From contig JAQUQV010000015.1 in the NCBI GenBank assembly GCA_028715905.1, forward strand, positions 1 to 43,828: a stretch of 43,828 nucleotides of DNA, read 5' to 3'. Source of the stretch: Kiritimatiellia bacterium. Its GTDB lineage: Bacteria > Verrucomicrobiota > Kiritimatiellia > JAAZAB01. The notes under the pieces are model-generated. The model worked only from the letters and a program-made list of their open reading frames with translations, searched no databases and was not told the origin of the DNA. This document shows positions 1 to 7,164 of the stretch, one piece after another. The stretch's first letter is position 1. The number at the start of each line of letters is the position of its first letter. A program made the translations under genes and the position numbers.

Positions 1-2
1 TG

Positions 3-126
3 CATACTGCTTCCAAGTGTTTGTATTCATGCCGGAAAGCAATAGCAGACAGATTCCGGATTGTCCAGTTTTATTTTCTATCTTCTTGATTCAGCCTGTG
101 TTACCACCACGGGTAACACAGCCCTG
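3..126. repeat. 124-bp terminal inverted repeat, left copy
   Basis: The reverse complement of the last 124 bases of the window (43705..43828) matches positions 3..126 without a mismatch as read by eye; identity ends at position 127. The copy contains the last nine residues and the stop codon of the leftward rsmB gene and an internal 9-bp inverted repeat (98..106 with 113..121). It may be a small repeated element or a repeat at which assembly stopped. The length is close to assembly k-mer sizes, so the ends being inside a longer repeat is a real possibility. Confidence 0.9.
98..121. repeat. Perfect 9-bp hairpin inside the terminal repeat
   Basis: Arms TGTGTTACC (98..106) and GGTAACACA (113..121) are exact reverse complements around a 6-nt loop. 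The TAA stop of rsmB lies within one arm. The same hairpin is present in the right copy at 43710..43733. There is no T-tract next to it, so it is not a classic intrinsic terminator; it could be a protein-binding or element-end structure. Confidence 0.75.
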
Positions 127-1387
127 CTCTCCGCATCACGGCCAGAAAAAATCCATTACAGTTGCCTTCCCACGGCCAGATCCAGATCAAACCGCCGGCG
201 GGCGCGCGGGTCAACGGGTTTGCGGTTGTTTCCATATAAAACCCTTTCTCCCGTTGCAGGAATGCATTAACGGCTCCTGTATTTTCCGCTTCGGTCAGGC
301 TGCAGGTTGCATAAACCAGCCGGCCGCCCGGCTTGACTTTTTGCGCGGCAATTTGCAGGAGATTTTGCTGAATGACGGCATAATCCGCGATTTGCCCGGC
401 GGACATCCGCCAACGGGCGTCGGGATTGCGGGCCCAGGTCCCAAGCCCCGAGCAAGGCGCATCAATCAGAACGCCGTCAAAACAAGTTCCCGGGGCGGGA
501 TCAGCAGAGCCATCCCAGGACAAAGGCCGGATGGAGGGATGCCTGTCACGCCGCAAGCGTCTTGAGAGTTGTTCCAGGATGGCCGGCCGGACATCAGTTG
601 CCAGGATTTGTCCGCAGTCCCGCATGAGGTCCGCCAAGTGAAGGCTTTTGCCGCCGGAACCGGCGCAGACATCCCACCATTTTTCCCCCGGTTGCGGGCT
701 GCAGCACAATCCCGCGCACTGCGACGCCAGGTCCTGCACCTGGATTTCCGGAAAAAGGGCCGCGTCAAATTGTTTTCCGCCTTTGATAAAGACCGCCTGC
801 GAAAGCAGGGGGTGGCATTCTGTTACATAGCCGGCTTTAACGAGCCGGCTCAAAGCGCTGTCTTCTCCGCCCCGCCGCAGTCTTATCCATACCGGCGGCC
901 TGGACTGAAAAGCTTCCAAGCATCGCCGCAGCCAGGATTCCTTGTCGCGGTCAGGAGGAATAAACAGAAAATCCGCCAGCCAGTCCGGCGCCAGCTGTTC
1001 AATCCGCCGCGGACCGCTTTCTAACAGCGCCTGCAAGCCGGCGGCTTTTTCCTCAAGACTCAGCGCGCCGAGGGCTTTCAGCCCGGCGCCGGCCCGGCCG
1101 GAACTTGCCGCCATATATTCCGCCTGCGGCGGAATTTCCGCCGCGTCCAAAAGCAGGGCGGCGGCAACGCGCCTGTCGTCCGGCGTTTCCAGCCAGCCGC
1201 GCCAGCGGAACCAGGAAAAGACGGCGTTTGAAAAAAACCTCCGGTCGCGCGCGCCGTATTCCCGGTGCCGCCGGTAGACGCGGGCAAGTACCTGGTCGGC
1301 GCTCTGGCGATCCGCAATAACGGCGCGGTCCGTTTCCCGCACCAACGCCAGGCAGACTGCGGCCTGGCTTCTGATAATTTTATTCAT
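101..1387 (-). CDS. rsmB: 16S rRNA (cytosine-C5) methyltransferase RsmB-like
   Basis: SAM-dependent RNA m5C methyltransferase of the RsmB/NOL1-NOP2-Sun family, expected to methylate C967 of 16S rRNA. The protein is 428 residues from the chosen start. It has an N-terminal NusB-like helical region, a SAM-binding loop DVCAGSGGKSLHLA near residues 239-252, the DAPCSGLGTW motif with Cys about 312, and YATCSLTEAEN with Cys about 362. These are the two cysteines used for catalysis and product release in this family. I chose the ATG at 1387 rather than 1444, because the upstream 19 residues look like read-through of a GC hairpin. The family normally ends near FFLAVMRR; here nine more residues and the stop come from the terminal repeat. 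It is divergent from the NDK gene. Confidence 0.88.
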   Translation of the reverse strand: MNKIIRSQAAVCLALVRETDRAVIADRQSADQVLARVYRRHREYGARDRRFFSNAVFSWFRWRGWLETPDDRRVAAALLLDAAEIPPQAEYMAASSGRAGAGLKALGALSLEEKAAGLQALLESGPRRIEQLAPDWLADFLFIPPDRDKESWLRRCLEAFQSRPPVWIRLRRGGEDSALSRLVKAGYVTECHPLLSQAVFIKGGKQFDAALFPEIQVQDLASQCAGLCCSPQPGEKWWDVCAGSGGKSLHLADLMRDCGQILATDVRPAILEQLSRRLRRDRHPSIRPLSWDGSADPAPGTCFDGVLIDAPCSGLGTWARNPDARWRMSAGQIADYAVIQQNLLQIAAQKVKPGGRLVYATCSLTEAENTGAVNAFLQREKGFYMETTANPLTRAPAGGLIWIWPWEGNCNGFFLAVMRRAGLCYPWW

Positions 1388-1416
1388 ACCTGCCTTGCTC
1401 CCGCCCCCATGTTCCA

Positions 1417-1431
1417 CCCGCCGCGGGCGGG
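1417..1431. repeat. GC-rich hairpin in the rsmB/NDK divergent spacer
   Basis: CCCGCC (1417..1422) pairs with GGCGGG (1426..1431) around a 3-nt loop. It lies about 30 bases upstream of the rsmB start, in its likely 5' leader. No T-tract follows. The function is unknown. Confidence 0.4.
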
Positions 1432-1461
1432 ATGTAAAAAACACGACGCCAATAATTTTAC

Positions 1462-1490
1462 TTGTCTATTTGCCGGCAGGATAATACTAT
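1462..1490 (+). promoter_or_regulatory. Candidate sigma-70-type promoter for the NDK gene
   Basis: TTGTCT (1462..1467) and TACTAT (1485..1490) are separated by exactly 17 bases, each matching four of six consensus positions. They lie 33 bases upstream of the ATG at 1523 in a locally AT-rich stretch. Assigned by eye only. Confidence 0.35.
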
Positions 1491-1522
1491 TGTCTCAAAT
1501 TAATCAATTAATTTCCGTAAAT

Positions 1523-2686
1523 ATGACTAATGAACTGGCATTTGTCCTGATCAATCCCTACACGATCGCCAAGTCAAGAACGGGCGGGGTGCTCGGCCGT
1601 TTCATGAGCCGCACCGGTCTAGATCTGGTCGGCGCGCGCATGTTTGCCCCCAGCGCCCGGCTCGTTGAGGAATACGCCGGCCTCATCAGCAGCAGCCGCA
1701 ACCTGGCGCCCGAAATACGCTCTCTCCTGGCAGACTATGTCCGGAAAAATTACGCCCCCGACCATAAAACCGGCCGGCCGCGGCGGGTCATGATGATTCT
1801 GCTGGAGGGCGAAAACGCCGTTCAAAAGGTCATCAACACGGCCGGCCCCGTAATCATAGGCAGCGGGGAAACCATCCGCGACACCTTCGGCGACTACGTG
1901 GTTGACGATGACAAGAAGGTAAAATATTTTGAGCCGGCGGTTTTGATCGGGTCGGGACATGAGGACGCGGCGGCAACCTTGAAATTATGGAACCGCTACA
2001 ATTTCACCGACGGCGGTCTGCTCAAGGCGGCCGTTGATGTTAACGCCGGCAGCGGCCAATGGCAGCGGACCTTGGTGCTGATCAAGCCCGATAATTTCAT
2101 GTTCCCCAGTTCGCGGCCCGGCAATATCATTGACATGCTTTCGCGTTCGGGATTGAGAATCATCGCCGCCAAGGTCCACCAAATGAGCGTATTGCAGGCG
2201 GAGGAATTTTATCGGCCGGTGCGGCCCGTTCTGCGCGAAAAGATGAAAAGCCGGGTGGGCGAGAAAACCGTAAAAATGCTTGAACAAGAGTTCCATATAG
2301 AGGTTTCTCCGGATATCCGGAAGATGATAGAAGACAACATCGGCCCGCTGGTGGGCGACGAGCAGTTTAACCAGATCATCAAATTCATGACCGGCTGTTA
2401 TCCGCCGGCCTGCACCCGCGAGGAAAAAGCCAGGGATGGCCGCAGCAGGTGCCTCGCCCTGGTCTATGCCGGACCGGACGCGGTGGAAAAAATACGCCGC
2501 CTGCTCGGCCCCACCGACCCAAGCAAGGCGCAGCCCGGATCCGTCCGGCGCGAATTCGGCCACGACATCATGGTGAATGCGGCACACGCCTCTGATTCCG
2601 TTGAAAACGCCGAACGGGAAATCGCGATAGTCAAGATTGAAGAAGACCTGTTTTCGCCCCTGGTCAAAAAATATTATGGAGAGTGA
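1523..2686 (+). CDS. Duplicated nucleoside-diphosphate-kinase-like protein
   Basis: A 387-residue protein with two NDK-like halves. The N-terminal half begins AFVLINPYTIAKSRTGG (residues 6-22) and the second begins TLVLIKPDNF (183-192). NDK transfers the gamma phosphate between NTPs and NDPs through a phosphohistidine. Only the C-terminal half has the catalytic signature, NAAHASDSVENAEREI, with His about 355. The equivalent stretch of the first half (GETIRDTFGDY, residues 115-125, onward to FEPAVLIGSG) lacks the active-site HxSDS, so that half is probably structural or regulatory. The second half also carries an insertion of roughly 70 residues compared with a 140-residue NDK. The ATG at 1523 was chosen because homology begins there; no good Shine-Dalgarno is visible. 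The classic single-domain enzyme is not seen in this window. Confidence 0.75.
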   Translation: MTNELAFVLINPYTIAKSRTGGVLGRFMSRTGLDLVGARMFAPSARLVEEYAGLISSSRNLAPEIRSLLADYVRKNYAPDHKTGRPRRVMMILLEGENAVQKVINTAGPVIIGSGETIRDTFGDYVVDDDKKVKYFEPAVLIGSGHEDAAATLKLWNRYNFTDGGLLKAAVDVNAGSGQWQRTLVLIKPDNFMFPSSRPGNIIDMLSRSGLRIIAAKVHQMSVLQAEEFYRPVRPVLREKMKSRVGEKTVKMLEQEFHIEVSPDIRKMIEDNIGPLVGDEQFNQIIKFMTGCYPPACTREEKARDGRSRCLALVYAGPDAVEKIRRLLGPTDPSKAQPGSVRREFGHDIMVNAAHASDSVENAEREIAIVKIEEDLFSPLVKKYYGE

Positions 2687-2728
2687 AAACAGACCCGCGG
2701 AAATCCGGCCGCCGGACCGGCAAAAGCA

Positions 2729-2810
2729 TGGGCGAGGCGGGATTTGAACCCGCAAGCCTTGCGGCACAAGATCCTAAGTCTTGCGTGTCTGCCGGTTTCA
2801 CCACTCGCCC
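2729..2810 (-). tRNA. tRNA-Leu (anticodon UAG)
   Basis: On the minus strand the acceptor GGGCGAG (2810 side) pairs with CTCGCCC (2730 side). The D arm, a 5-bp anticodon stem CAAGA/TCTTG with loop CTTAGGA (anticodon TAG), a long class II variable arm and the T arm GCGGG-TTCAAAT-CCCGC are all visible. The discriminator base is A (2729), as expected for tRNA-Leu. The next bases are not CCA, so CCA must be added by enzyme. Confidence 0.95.
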
Positions 2811-2816
2811 TGTTAT

Positions 2817-2845
2817 TTTTTAACACTGTAAACCGTTGTTGTAAA
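2817..2845 (-). promoter_or_regulatory. Candidate promoter of tRNA-Leu
   Basis: On the minus strand TTTACA (2845..2840) and TAAAAA (2822..2817) are 17 bases apart, ending 7 bases before the mature tRNA 5' end at 2810. The near absence of a leader makes this tentative. Confidence 0.3.
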
Positions 2846-2847
2846 TC

Positions 2848-4185
2848 ATGATTTTGCGAGCGCATAGCTGCAGAATACAGACCGCCCTGCTGGGCTTGTA
2901 TATGATCACGCTCGGCGCGGCCGGCGGCAGCGAGCCGGCGGCGCGGAATAATGATGTCATCCTGCTAATCCCCGCTCAACCGGCGGTTGTGCAGCCGGCC
3001 ATTGAAATCGCCGCCATCCGCCCCATCCGCCTGGTCGCCTTCCGGGACAGGCCCGGCGATAAGCCCCGGCTGCACATCTGGACGGGAACAAAATGGCACC
3101 CCCTGGATTTTGACGACTTTTGCTCGCTCCGTTTCGTTGACCAGCTGCCCAAAACGGCAATCATCATCGGCGACGATTCTATCGTGCCCAGGGTCATCCG
3201 GCAAGACCTGGCCTGGCCGTGCAGAATTGAAAGGCTGCCGACCCTGGCCGTCCTGTCGGAATATTTCCATTTCAACCCAAGCGAACGCAAGGAACTGGCC
3301 GCCGCCCGCGGTCTGGAAATGGATGATGCCGCGGCGGCGCAAACTCAGCAGGAAAATCCCGCCGGGCAGGCGGACAAATCCGGCCGGGGCGGGACGGACG
3401 GCAAAACCGCGGCGGAAATCTTCAATCTGCGGATCGGTGAAAAAGAATATATTTCATTTATCTGGATCGCTCCCCTGGCCATGTGGGTCGGACGCGATGA
3501 AGTGACCAACGCGCAGTACAGCCGTTTTAACCGCGCGCATGATCCGAAAAGATATTACAACAACATTCTGGATATGCCGGACCAGCCGGCGGCGATGGTT
3601 TCGTGGGAGGACGCCAACAACTACTGCGGCTGGCTGAACCGCAACTTTCAAGACCGGCTCCCGCCGGGGTTCGCTTGCCGTCTGCCGACCGAACAGGAAT
3701 GGCTCGTTTTCGCCGACTGCGGTCTGGAATTGAAATATCCGTGGGGCAATCAATGGCCGCCGCCGGACTCGTTCAATTACAAGGGCGTGGAAGGCGCCGG
3801 AATGTTTTACGGCATATTTCACGACGAAAAATTCATCGCGGGCCATAACGACGGATTCATTGTGTCCGCCCCGGTGGACAAAAGCGGAACGAACGCATGG
3901 GGCCTCTACGGAGTGGGCGGCAATGTCTGGGAATGGTGCCAGAACTGGTTTGATGAAACCAAAACAGCGCGGGCTCTGCGGGGGGCCGCCTGGAACAACC
4001 ACGACCCGGAAATCCTGGCCGTCAACTACCGAAGCAGCGCGTCGCCGGACAAAAACAACGCCATGATCGGCTTTCGCGTTGTCATGGCGCCTTATCCCTT
4101 TCGGGCCGCGCCGCGCGGCCCAGCAATGAGGCCACCGCCGACGACGGGTTCTTTCCCCGGTAAACCAACGCCTGCACCTCGTTGA
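2848..4185 (+). CDS. Exported protein: novel N-terminal domain plus SUMF1/FGE-like domain
   Basis: A 445-residue protein with an N-terminal hydrophobic segment (LLGLYMITLGAAGG) suggesting export. Residues about 37-140 form a domain also found alone in the gene at 5872. They share LHIWTG versus LHVWTG, DDF, FGDD or IGDD, VPR or VPK, and WPCRIERLPTL versus WPCRVERLPTL. A low-complexity linker follows, then a formylglycine-generating-enzyme-like (SUMF1) domain from about 195, with EVTNAQY, AMVSWEDANNYCGWLN, CRLPTEQEW, GNVWEWCQNW and GFRVV. The region where true FGE has its catalytic cysteine pair reads LRGAAWNNHDPEILAVNYRS and contains no Cys, so sulfatase-activating catalysis is unlikely. A binding or scaffold role is more probable. 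The last 30 or so residues are encoded opposite the 3' end of gpsA. The function of the N-terminal domain is unknown to me. Confidence 0.75.
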   Translation: MILRAHSCRIQTALLGLYMITLGAAGGSEPAARNNDVILLIPAQPAVVQPAIEIAAIRPIRLVAFRDRPGDKPRLHIWTGTKWHPLDFDDFCSLRFVDQLPKTAIIIGDDSIVPRVIRQDLAWPCRIERLPTLAVLSEYFHFNPSERKELAAARGLEMDDAAAAQTQQENPAGQADKSGRGGTDGKTAAEIFNLRIGEKEYISFIWIAPLAMWVGRDEVTNAQYSRFNRAHDPKRYYNNILDMPDQPAAMVSWEDANNYCGWLNRNFQDRLPPGFACRLPTEQEWLVFADCGLELKYPWGNQWPPPDSFNYKGVEGAGMFYGIFHDEKFIAGHNDGFIVSAPVDKSGTNAWGLYGVGGNVWEWCQNWFDETKTARALRGAAWNNHDPEILAVNYRSSASPDKNNAMIGFRVVMAPYPFRAAPRGPAMRPPPTTGSFPGKPTPAPR

Positions 4186-5086
4186 TGATCGGGGCGGAAA
4201 CGCCGTATTTCCGCGCAAGGCCGCCCGCAACCGCGCAGGTAGTAATCCCCTCGGCAATCTGTTTCATTGAGGCCGCGATTGCGTCCATCGTTTCGCCCTT
4301 GCCAAGCCTTTCCCCGACGGACCGGTTCCTGCTCAAGCGGCTGGTGCAGGTTACAATCAAATCGCCCATGCCGCTCAAGCCCGCAAATGTCTCCGGGTGG
4401 CCGCCGAGTCGGCAGCCGATCCTTGTCATTTCCGCCAGGCCGCGCGTGATCAGCGCCGCCCGCGTATTATCCCCAAAACCAAGACCGTCGCTGACGCCGA
4501 CCGCGACGGCCACAATATTTTTCAACGCCCCGCCCAGCTCCACCCCGACCACGTCTTCCGAAGTATAAATCCTGAACTTCGGCGACATAATCGCCTTTTG
4601 CAGGCGGACCGCGAACGCATGTTCGCGGGCCGCCAGCACGACCGCCGTCGGTATGCCCCGCGCCACTTCCTCCGCGTGGCTCGGACCGGAAAGAACGGCG
4701 ATTGGAAGACGGCCGAAATATTCCTCCGCAACCCCGGAAATGCGTTTCCCGGTGGCCGGGTCAAACCCCTTGCTAACGCTCAAAATGGCGCATTTATTGC
4801 CGAACAAACCGGCAAACCGCTGGAAAACGGCGCGGCAATATTTGCTGGGAACGGCCAGCACCGCCAGATCGGCGCCGTCCGCCGCTTCGCCGCAATCGGC
4901 CGTCCAGCCAATGCCGGAAGGCAGAGAAATGCCGGGCAGATAAAACCTGTTTTTGCGCGCCTTTCGCACCGAGGCCAGGTAGCCCGCATCCGGCCCCCAG
5001 ACTCTGACCCGGAAATTACCGGAGACAAAATGCAGCGCCAGCGCCGTGCCCCATCCTCCATCGCCGATGATTGCAATGTTTTTCAT
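4082..5086 (-). CDS. gpsA: NAD(P)H-dependent glycerol-3-phosphate dehydrogenase
   Basis: Reduces dihydroxyacetone phosphate to sn-glycerol-3-phosphate for phospholipid synthesis in the cytoplasm. The 334 residues fit the family length. The N terminus has the dinucleotide-binding loop IIGDGGWGTALAL. LSGPSHAEEVA lies mid-protein, and the GALKNIVAVAVGVSDGL stretch carries the catalytic Lys, followed by GDNTRAALITRGLAEM of the substrate site. The start overlaps the stop of plsY in an ATGA (5083..5086), so the two are translationally coupled and supply substrate and acyltransferase of one pathway. The 3' end overlaps the converging SUMF1-like gene by 104 bp. Confidence 0.95.
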   Translation of the reverse strand: MKNIAIIGDGGWGTALALHFVSGNFRVRVWGPDAGYLASVRKARKNRFYLPGISLPSGIGWTADCGEAADGADLAVLAVPSKYCRAVFQRFAGLFGNKCAILSVSKGFDPATGKRISGVAEEYFGRLPIAVLSGPSHAEEVARGIPTAVVLAAREHAFAVRLQKAIMSPKFRIYTSEDVVGVELGGALKNIVAVAVGVSDGLGFGDNTRAALITRGLAEMTRIGCRLGGHPETFAGLSGMGDLIVTCTSRLSRNRSVGERLGKGETMDAIAASMKQIAEGITTCAVAGGLARKYGVSAPIINEVQALVYRGKNPSSAVASLLGRAARPERDKAP

Positions 5087-5751
5087 GATCCAACCCCCGT
5101 TCCTTTATCCTTTCGCGCCCCGCCGCCAAAATTAAAACGGTATTCGGTGCCGGCGAGCAGCCGCCGCAGATTGGTCTTATGGCGCCAGATAATGATTATG
5201 CCCATGAGGGAAAGCGCCGCCGGAATCAATATCTGCCCGCGATAAATGCACCACGAACAGGCGGCCGTCAGAACGGCCGCCAGCATGGAGGCCAAAGAAA
5301 CATACCTTGTCGCCAGAAAAAACATCACCCAGCCAAGCGCGCCGGCCAGCAGAACCAGCGGCGCGATCCCCAGCAGGGCGCCGGCGCCGGTCGCCATTCC
5401 CTTGCCGCCCCGGAAACGCAAATAGACCGGCCAATTATGACCGACAACGGCCAGGCACCCATAAAGCAACGCCAGGTGCGCGCCGGAAATTTCAGCGCCC
5501 AGTTTCCGGCACAGGACGGGCAAAAACGCGGCGGGCAGATAACCCTTCAGCAAGTCAATCGCAAAAGTCAACCCACCCCAGCCGCGGCCAACACACCGGT
5601 AGACATTGGTCGCGCCGATATTGCCGCTGCCGACCCGCCTGATGTCAACGCCCTTCACGCGCGCCAGTAGTAGACCGGTCGGAAACGCGCCGACCAGATA
5701 AGCCAGAACGGACGCCCCCGTTATCAGCATTGTGGTTTGAAGCGCGCCCAT
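5083..5751 (-). CDS. plsY: Glycerol-3-phosphate acyltransferase PlsY
   Basis: Integral membrane acyltransferase that moves the acyl group from acyl-phosphate (made by PlsX at 12629) to glycerol-3-phosphate. The 222 residues have several hydrophobic segments and the three family motifs: VGSGNIGATNVYR in the first cytoplasmic loop, VVGHNWPVYLRFRGGKGMAT in the second, and the C-terminal TNLRRLLAGTEYRF. Co-translated with gpsA. The start at 5751 gives a few residues ahead of the first membrane helix; an internal Met eight residues on is an alternative. Confidence 0.95.
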   Translation of the reverse strand: MGALQTTMLITGASVLAYLVGAFPTGLLLARVKGVDIRRVGSGNIGATNVYRCVGRGWGGLTFAIDLLKGYLPAAFLPVLCRKLGAEISGAHLALLYGCLAVVGHNWPVYLRFRGGKGMATGAGALLGIAPLVLLAGALGWVMFFLATRYVSLASMLAAVLTAACSWCIYRGQILIPAALSLMGIIIIWRHKTNLRRLLAGTEYRFNFGGGARKDKGTGVGS

Positions 5752-5805
5752 ATGAATGAAACCGCGATTACCGCGCAGTTGTTTTCGCGGCCCGGCAATT
5801 TTTTC

Positions 5806-5834
5806 TTGATTTACAAAACAATATGTTATTTAAT
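5806..5834 (+). promoter_or_regulatory. Strong candidate promoter of the 226-aa exported protein gene
   Basis: TTGATT (5806..5811) and TTTAAT (5829..5834) have a 17-base spacer and match four and five of six consensus positions. A very good Shine-Dalgarno GAGGGAGG (5858..5865) follows, six bases before the ATG at 5872. Confidence 0.6.
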
Positions 5835-5871
5835 GGACCGAAACGATATCATTATCTGAGGGAGGCGGCAA

Positions 5872-6552
5872 ATGAAAAGATTTTCTGTTTTCGCGGTTGC
5901 AGGGATCGCCGGCATATCTTTTTTACTGTCGGGCGCGGAGGGACGGGCCCTGAATCCGCCGTTCAAGCGCGGCGCGGATGCCCTGCTGATCGTTCCCGCG
6001 CGGCCGGCCGTTTTGCAACTGGCCTTTGACTTTGTAAAGATGCGCGCGGTAACTCTGGTCTCATTCCGGGGCAAGCCCGGCTCTGACAACCCCCTGTTGC
6101 ATGTCTGGACGGGCAGCGCCTGGCAATACGTCAGCCTTGATGATTTCCGCGCGTTGCGTTTTATCGCCCCTCCCCCGAAACCCGCGTTTATTTTCGGCGA
6201 CGATCAAACCGTGCCGAAAATTCTCCTGCAGGACATGGGCTGGCCGTGCCGGGTTGAAAGACTGCCGACCCTGAACCCCGCCGATCTGATCAACGGGATG
6301 GACAAATATTTCCAGTTCAGCTCCCGCGAGTGGAAAAGGCTGGCCGATTCCTACGGCCTGCGCCTGGAAGACGTCAACGCGCCCAAACGTTCTTTCAATC
6401 CCTACGACGTTCCGCGCTCCAAACTGCCCCTGGAAACGCGCGAGTTCAAACAAGGCAGGGACGATCCTCCCCCGGCCGTCATGATTGAAAAATCCGGCGA
6501 TCAAACCAAAAGCAAGGACAATAAGCCGACGGAAAAACCCTGGATCAAGTGA
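5872..6552 (+). CDS. Exported protein, paralogue of the N-terminal domain of the SUMF1-like protein
   Basis: A 226-residue protein of unknown function. It starts with a typical signal peptide (MKRFSVFAVAGIAGISFLLS, then GAEG). Residues about 35-150 match the N-terminal domain of the protein at 2848: LLIVPARPAV, VTLVSFRGKPG, LLHVWTGSAW, LDDFRALRF, FIFGDDQTVPK and WPCRVERLPTL. The C-terminal 70 residues are proline- and charge-rich and look disordered; no SUMF1 domain is present. The promoter and Shine-Dalgarno are well formed, so the gene is probably expressed on its own. The two paralogues flank plsY-gpsA, which suggests duplication around that operon or two linked surface components. The conserved WPC cysteine and Asp pairs hint at a folded periplasmic domain. 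Confidence 0.75.
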   Translation: MKRFSVFAVAGIAGISFLLSGAEGRALNPPFKRGADALLIVPARPAVLQLAFDFVKMRAVTLVSFRGKPGSDNPLLHVWTGSAWQYVSLDDFRALRFIAPPPKPAFIFGDDQTVPKILLQDMGWPCRVERLPTLNPADLINGMDKYFQFSSREWKRLADSYGLRLEDVNAPKRSFNPYDVPRSKLPLETREFKQGRDDPPPAVMIEKSGDQTKSKDNKPTEKPWIK

Positions 6553-6559
6553 TTGTGTC

Positions 6560-6589
6560 GGATTTTCCAGACGGTGCCTGGAAAATTCC
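6560..6589. terminator. Hairpin after the 226-aa gene, possible terminator
   Basis: Eight bases after the stop, GGATTTTCCAG (6560..6570) pairs with CTGGAAAATTCC (6578..6589) around a 7-nt loop, with one bulged base. No clear T-run follows, so termination strength is uncertain. It also marks the boundary with the hsdR remnant. Confidence 0.4.
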
Positions 6590-6590
6590 T

Positions 6591-7110
6591 CCGTGGGCAA
6601 GATAGATGATGCCTCAAGCATATCCAGAAGATTTTTACCTTCGGTAATATTGAATTTCAGCCGCACCTTGATTTCGTCATTGAGAATCTTCTTCAAGAGT
6701 TCAATGCCAAGGTTCTTGTGCTTCATCTCCTTTACATCTTGCAGGAATTCTTCAGAGAGCAATGAAATATCCGGCTTCTTAATACCAGCCGCATCAAAAA
6801 TATCCACAACTTCGGTTGATTCAACCGCCTGATTCACGATCTGCCGGATAGTGGATTCATAATTCTTTTTATCGCCGTTATCACCTTCGCCTTCAAATTT
6901 GAGCAACCGTGCCCGGACGGATTGGAAGAAGGCGATTTCATTGGTCAAAGCAAGTGCGTCTTCATGCGGAACGGCCAGCGCAAAAAGCTTTGAAAGCGCG
7001 GTTGACTCTTTGACAAACCGGTCTTTGCCTTGTTCTCTTGAAAGTATGAATTCCTCGGCCTGAAGGATGATAGAAAGGCGATCAGAAGTGCCGACACTGA
7101 AAAAGCGCAT
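6591..7110 (-). pseudogene. Remnant of type I restriction endonuclease subunit HsdR (C-terminal part)
   Basis: The minus-strand reading matches only the C-terminal helical region of HsdR. It runs from FFSVGTSDRLSIILQAEEFI through RFVKESTALSKLFALA, DALALTNEIAFFQSVRARLL and KHKNLGIELLKKILNDEIK to a KFN...LLDMLE end. The helicase and nuclease parts, normally some 700 residues upstream, are absent, and an in-frame TAA lies six codons above the first Met. At the other end homology stops near 6613, and the frame then runs on antisense to the exported protein gene. There is no hsdM or hsdS nearby. This is the scar of a lost restriction-modification locus; it cannot be functional as HsdR. Confidence 0.8.
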
Positions 7111-7130
7111 ATAATCAAGTCGAGATTATA
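7110..7130. repeat. 7-bp inverted repeat at the edge of the hsdR remnant
   Basis: TATAATC (7110..7116) and GATTATA (7124..7130) are perfect reverse complements around 7 bases, exactly where hsdR homology begins. It may be a recombination junction or an operator; short AT-rich palindromes also occur by chance. Confidence 0.35.
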
Positions 7131-7164
7131 TAATCCCATCGCCATCAATTAGAACAAGGCTCCA

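Noticed and set aside
3430-4100. Active formylglycine-generating enzyme for sulfatases
   Set aside because: The catalytic cysteine segment contains no cysteine and there is no sulfatase gene in the window.
6061-6590. Minus-strand frame continuing from the hsdR remnant
   Set aside because: It is the antisense of the 226-residue exported protein gene, which has a promoter, Shine-Dalgarno, signal peptide and a paralogue.
6591-7110. A functional hsdR gene
   Set aside because: Only the C-terminal helical part is present and the flanks are interrupted on both sides.
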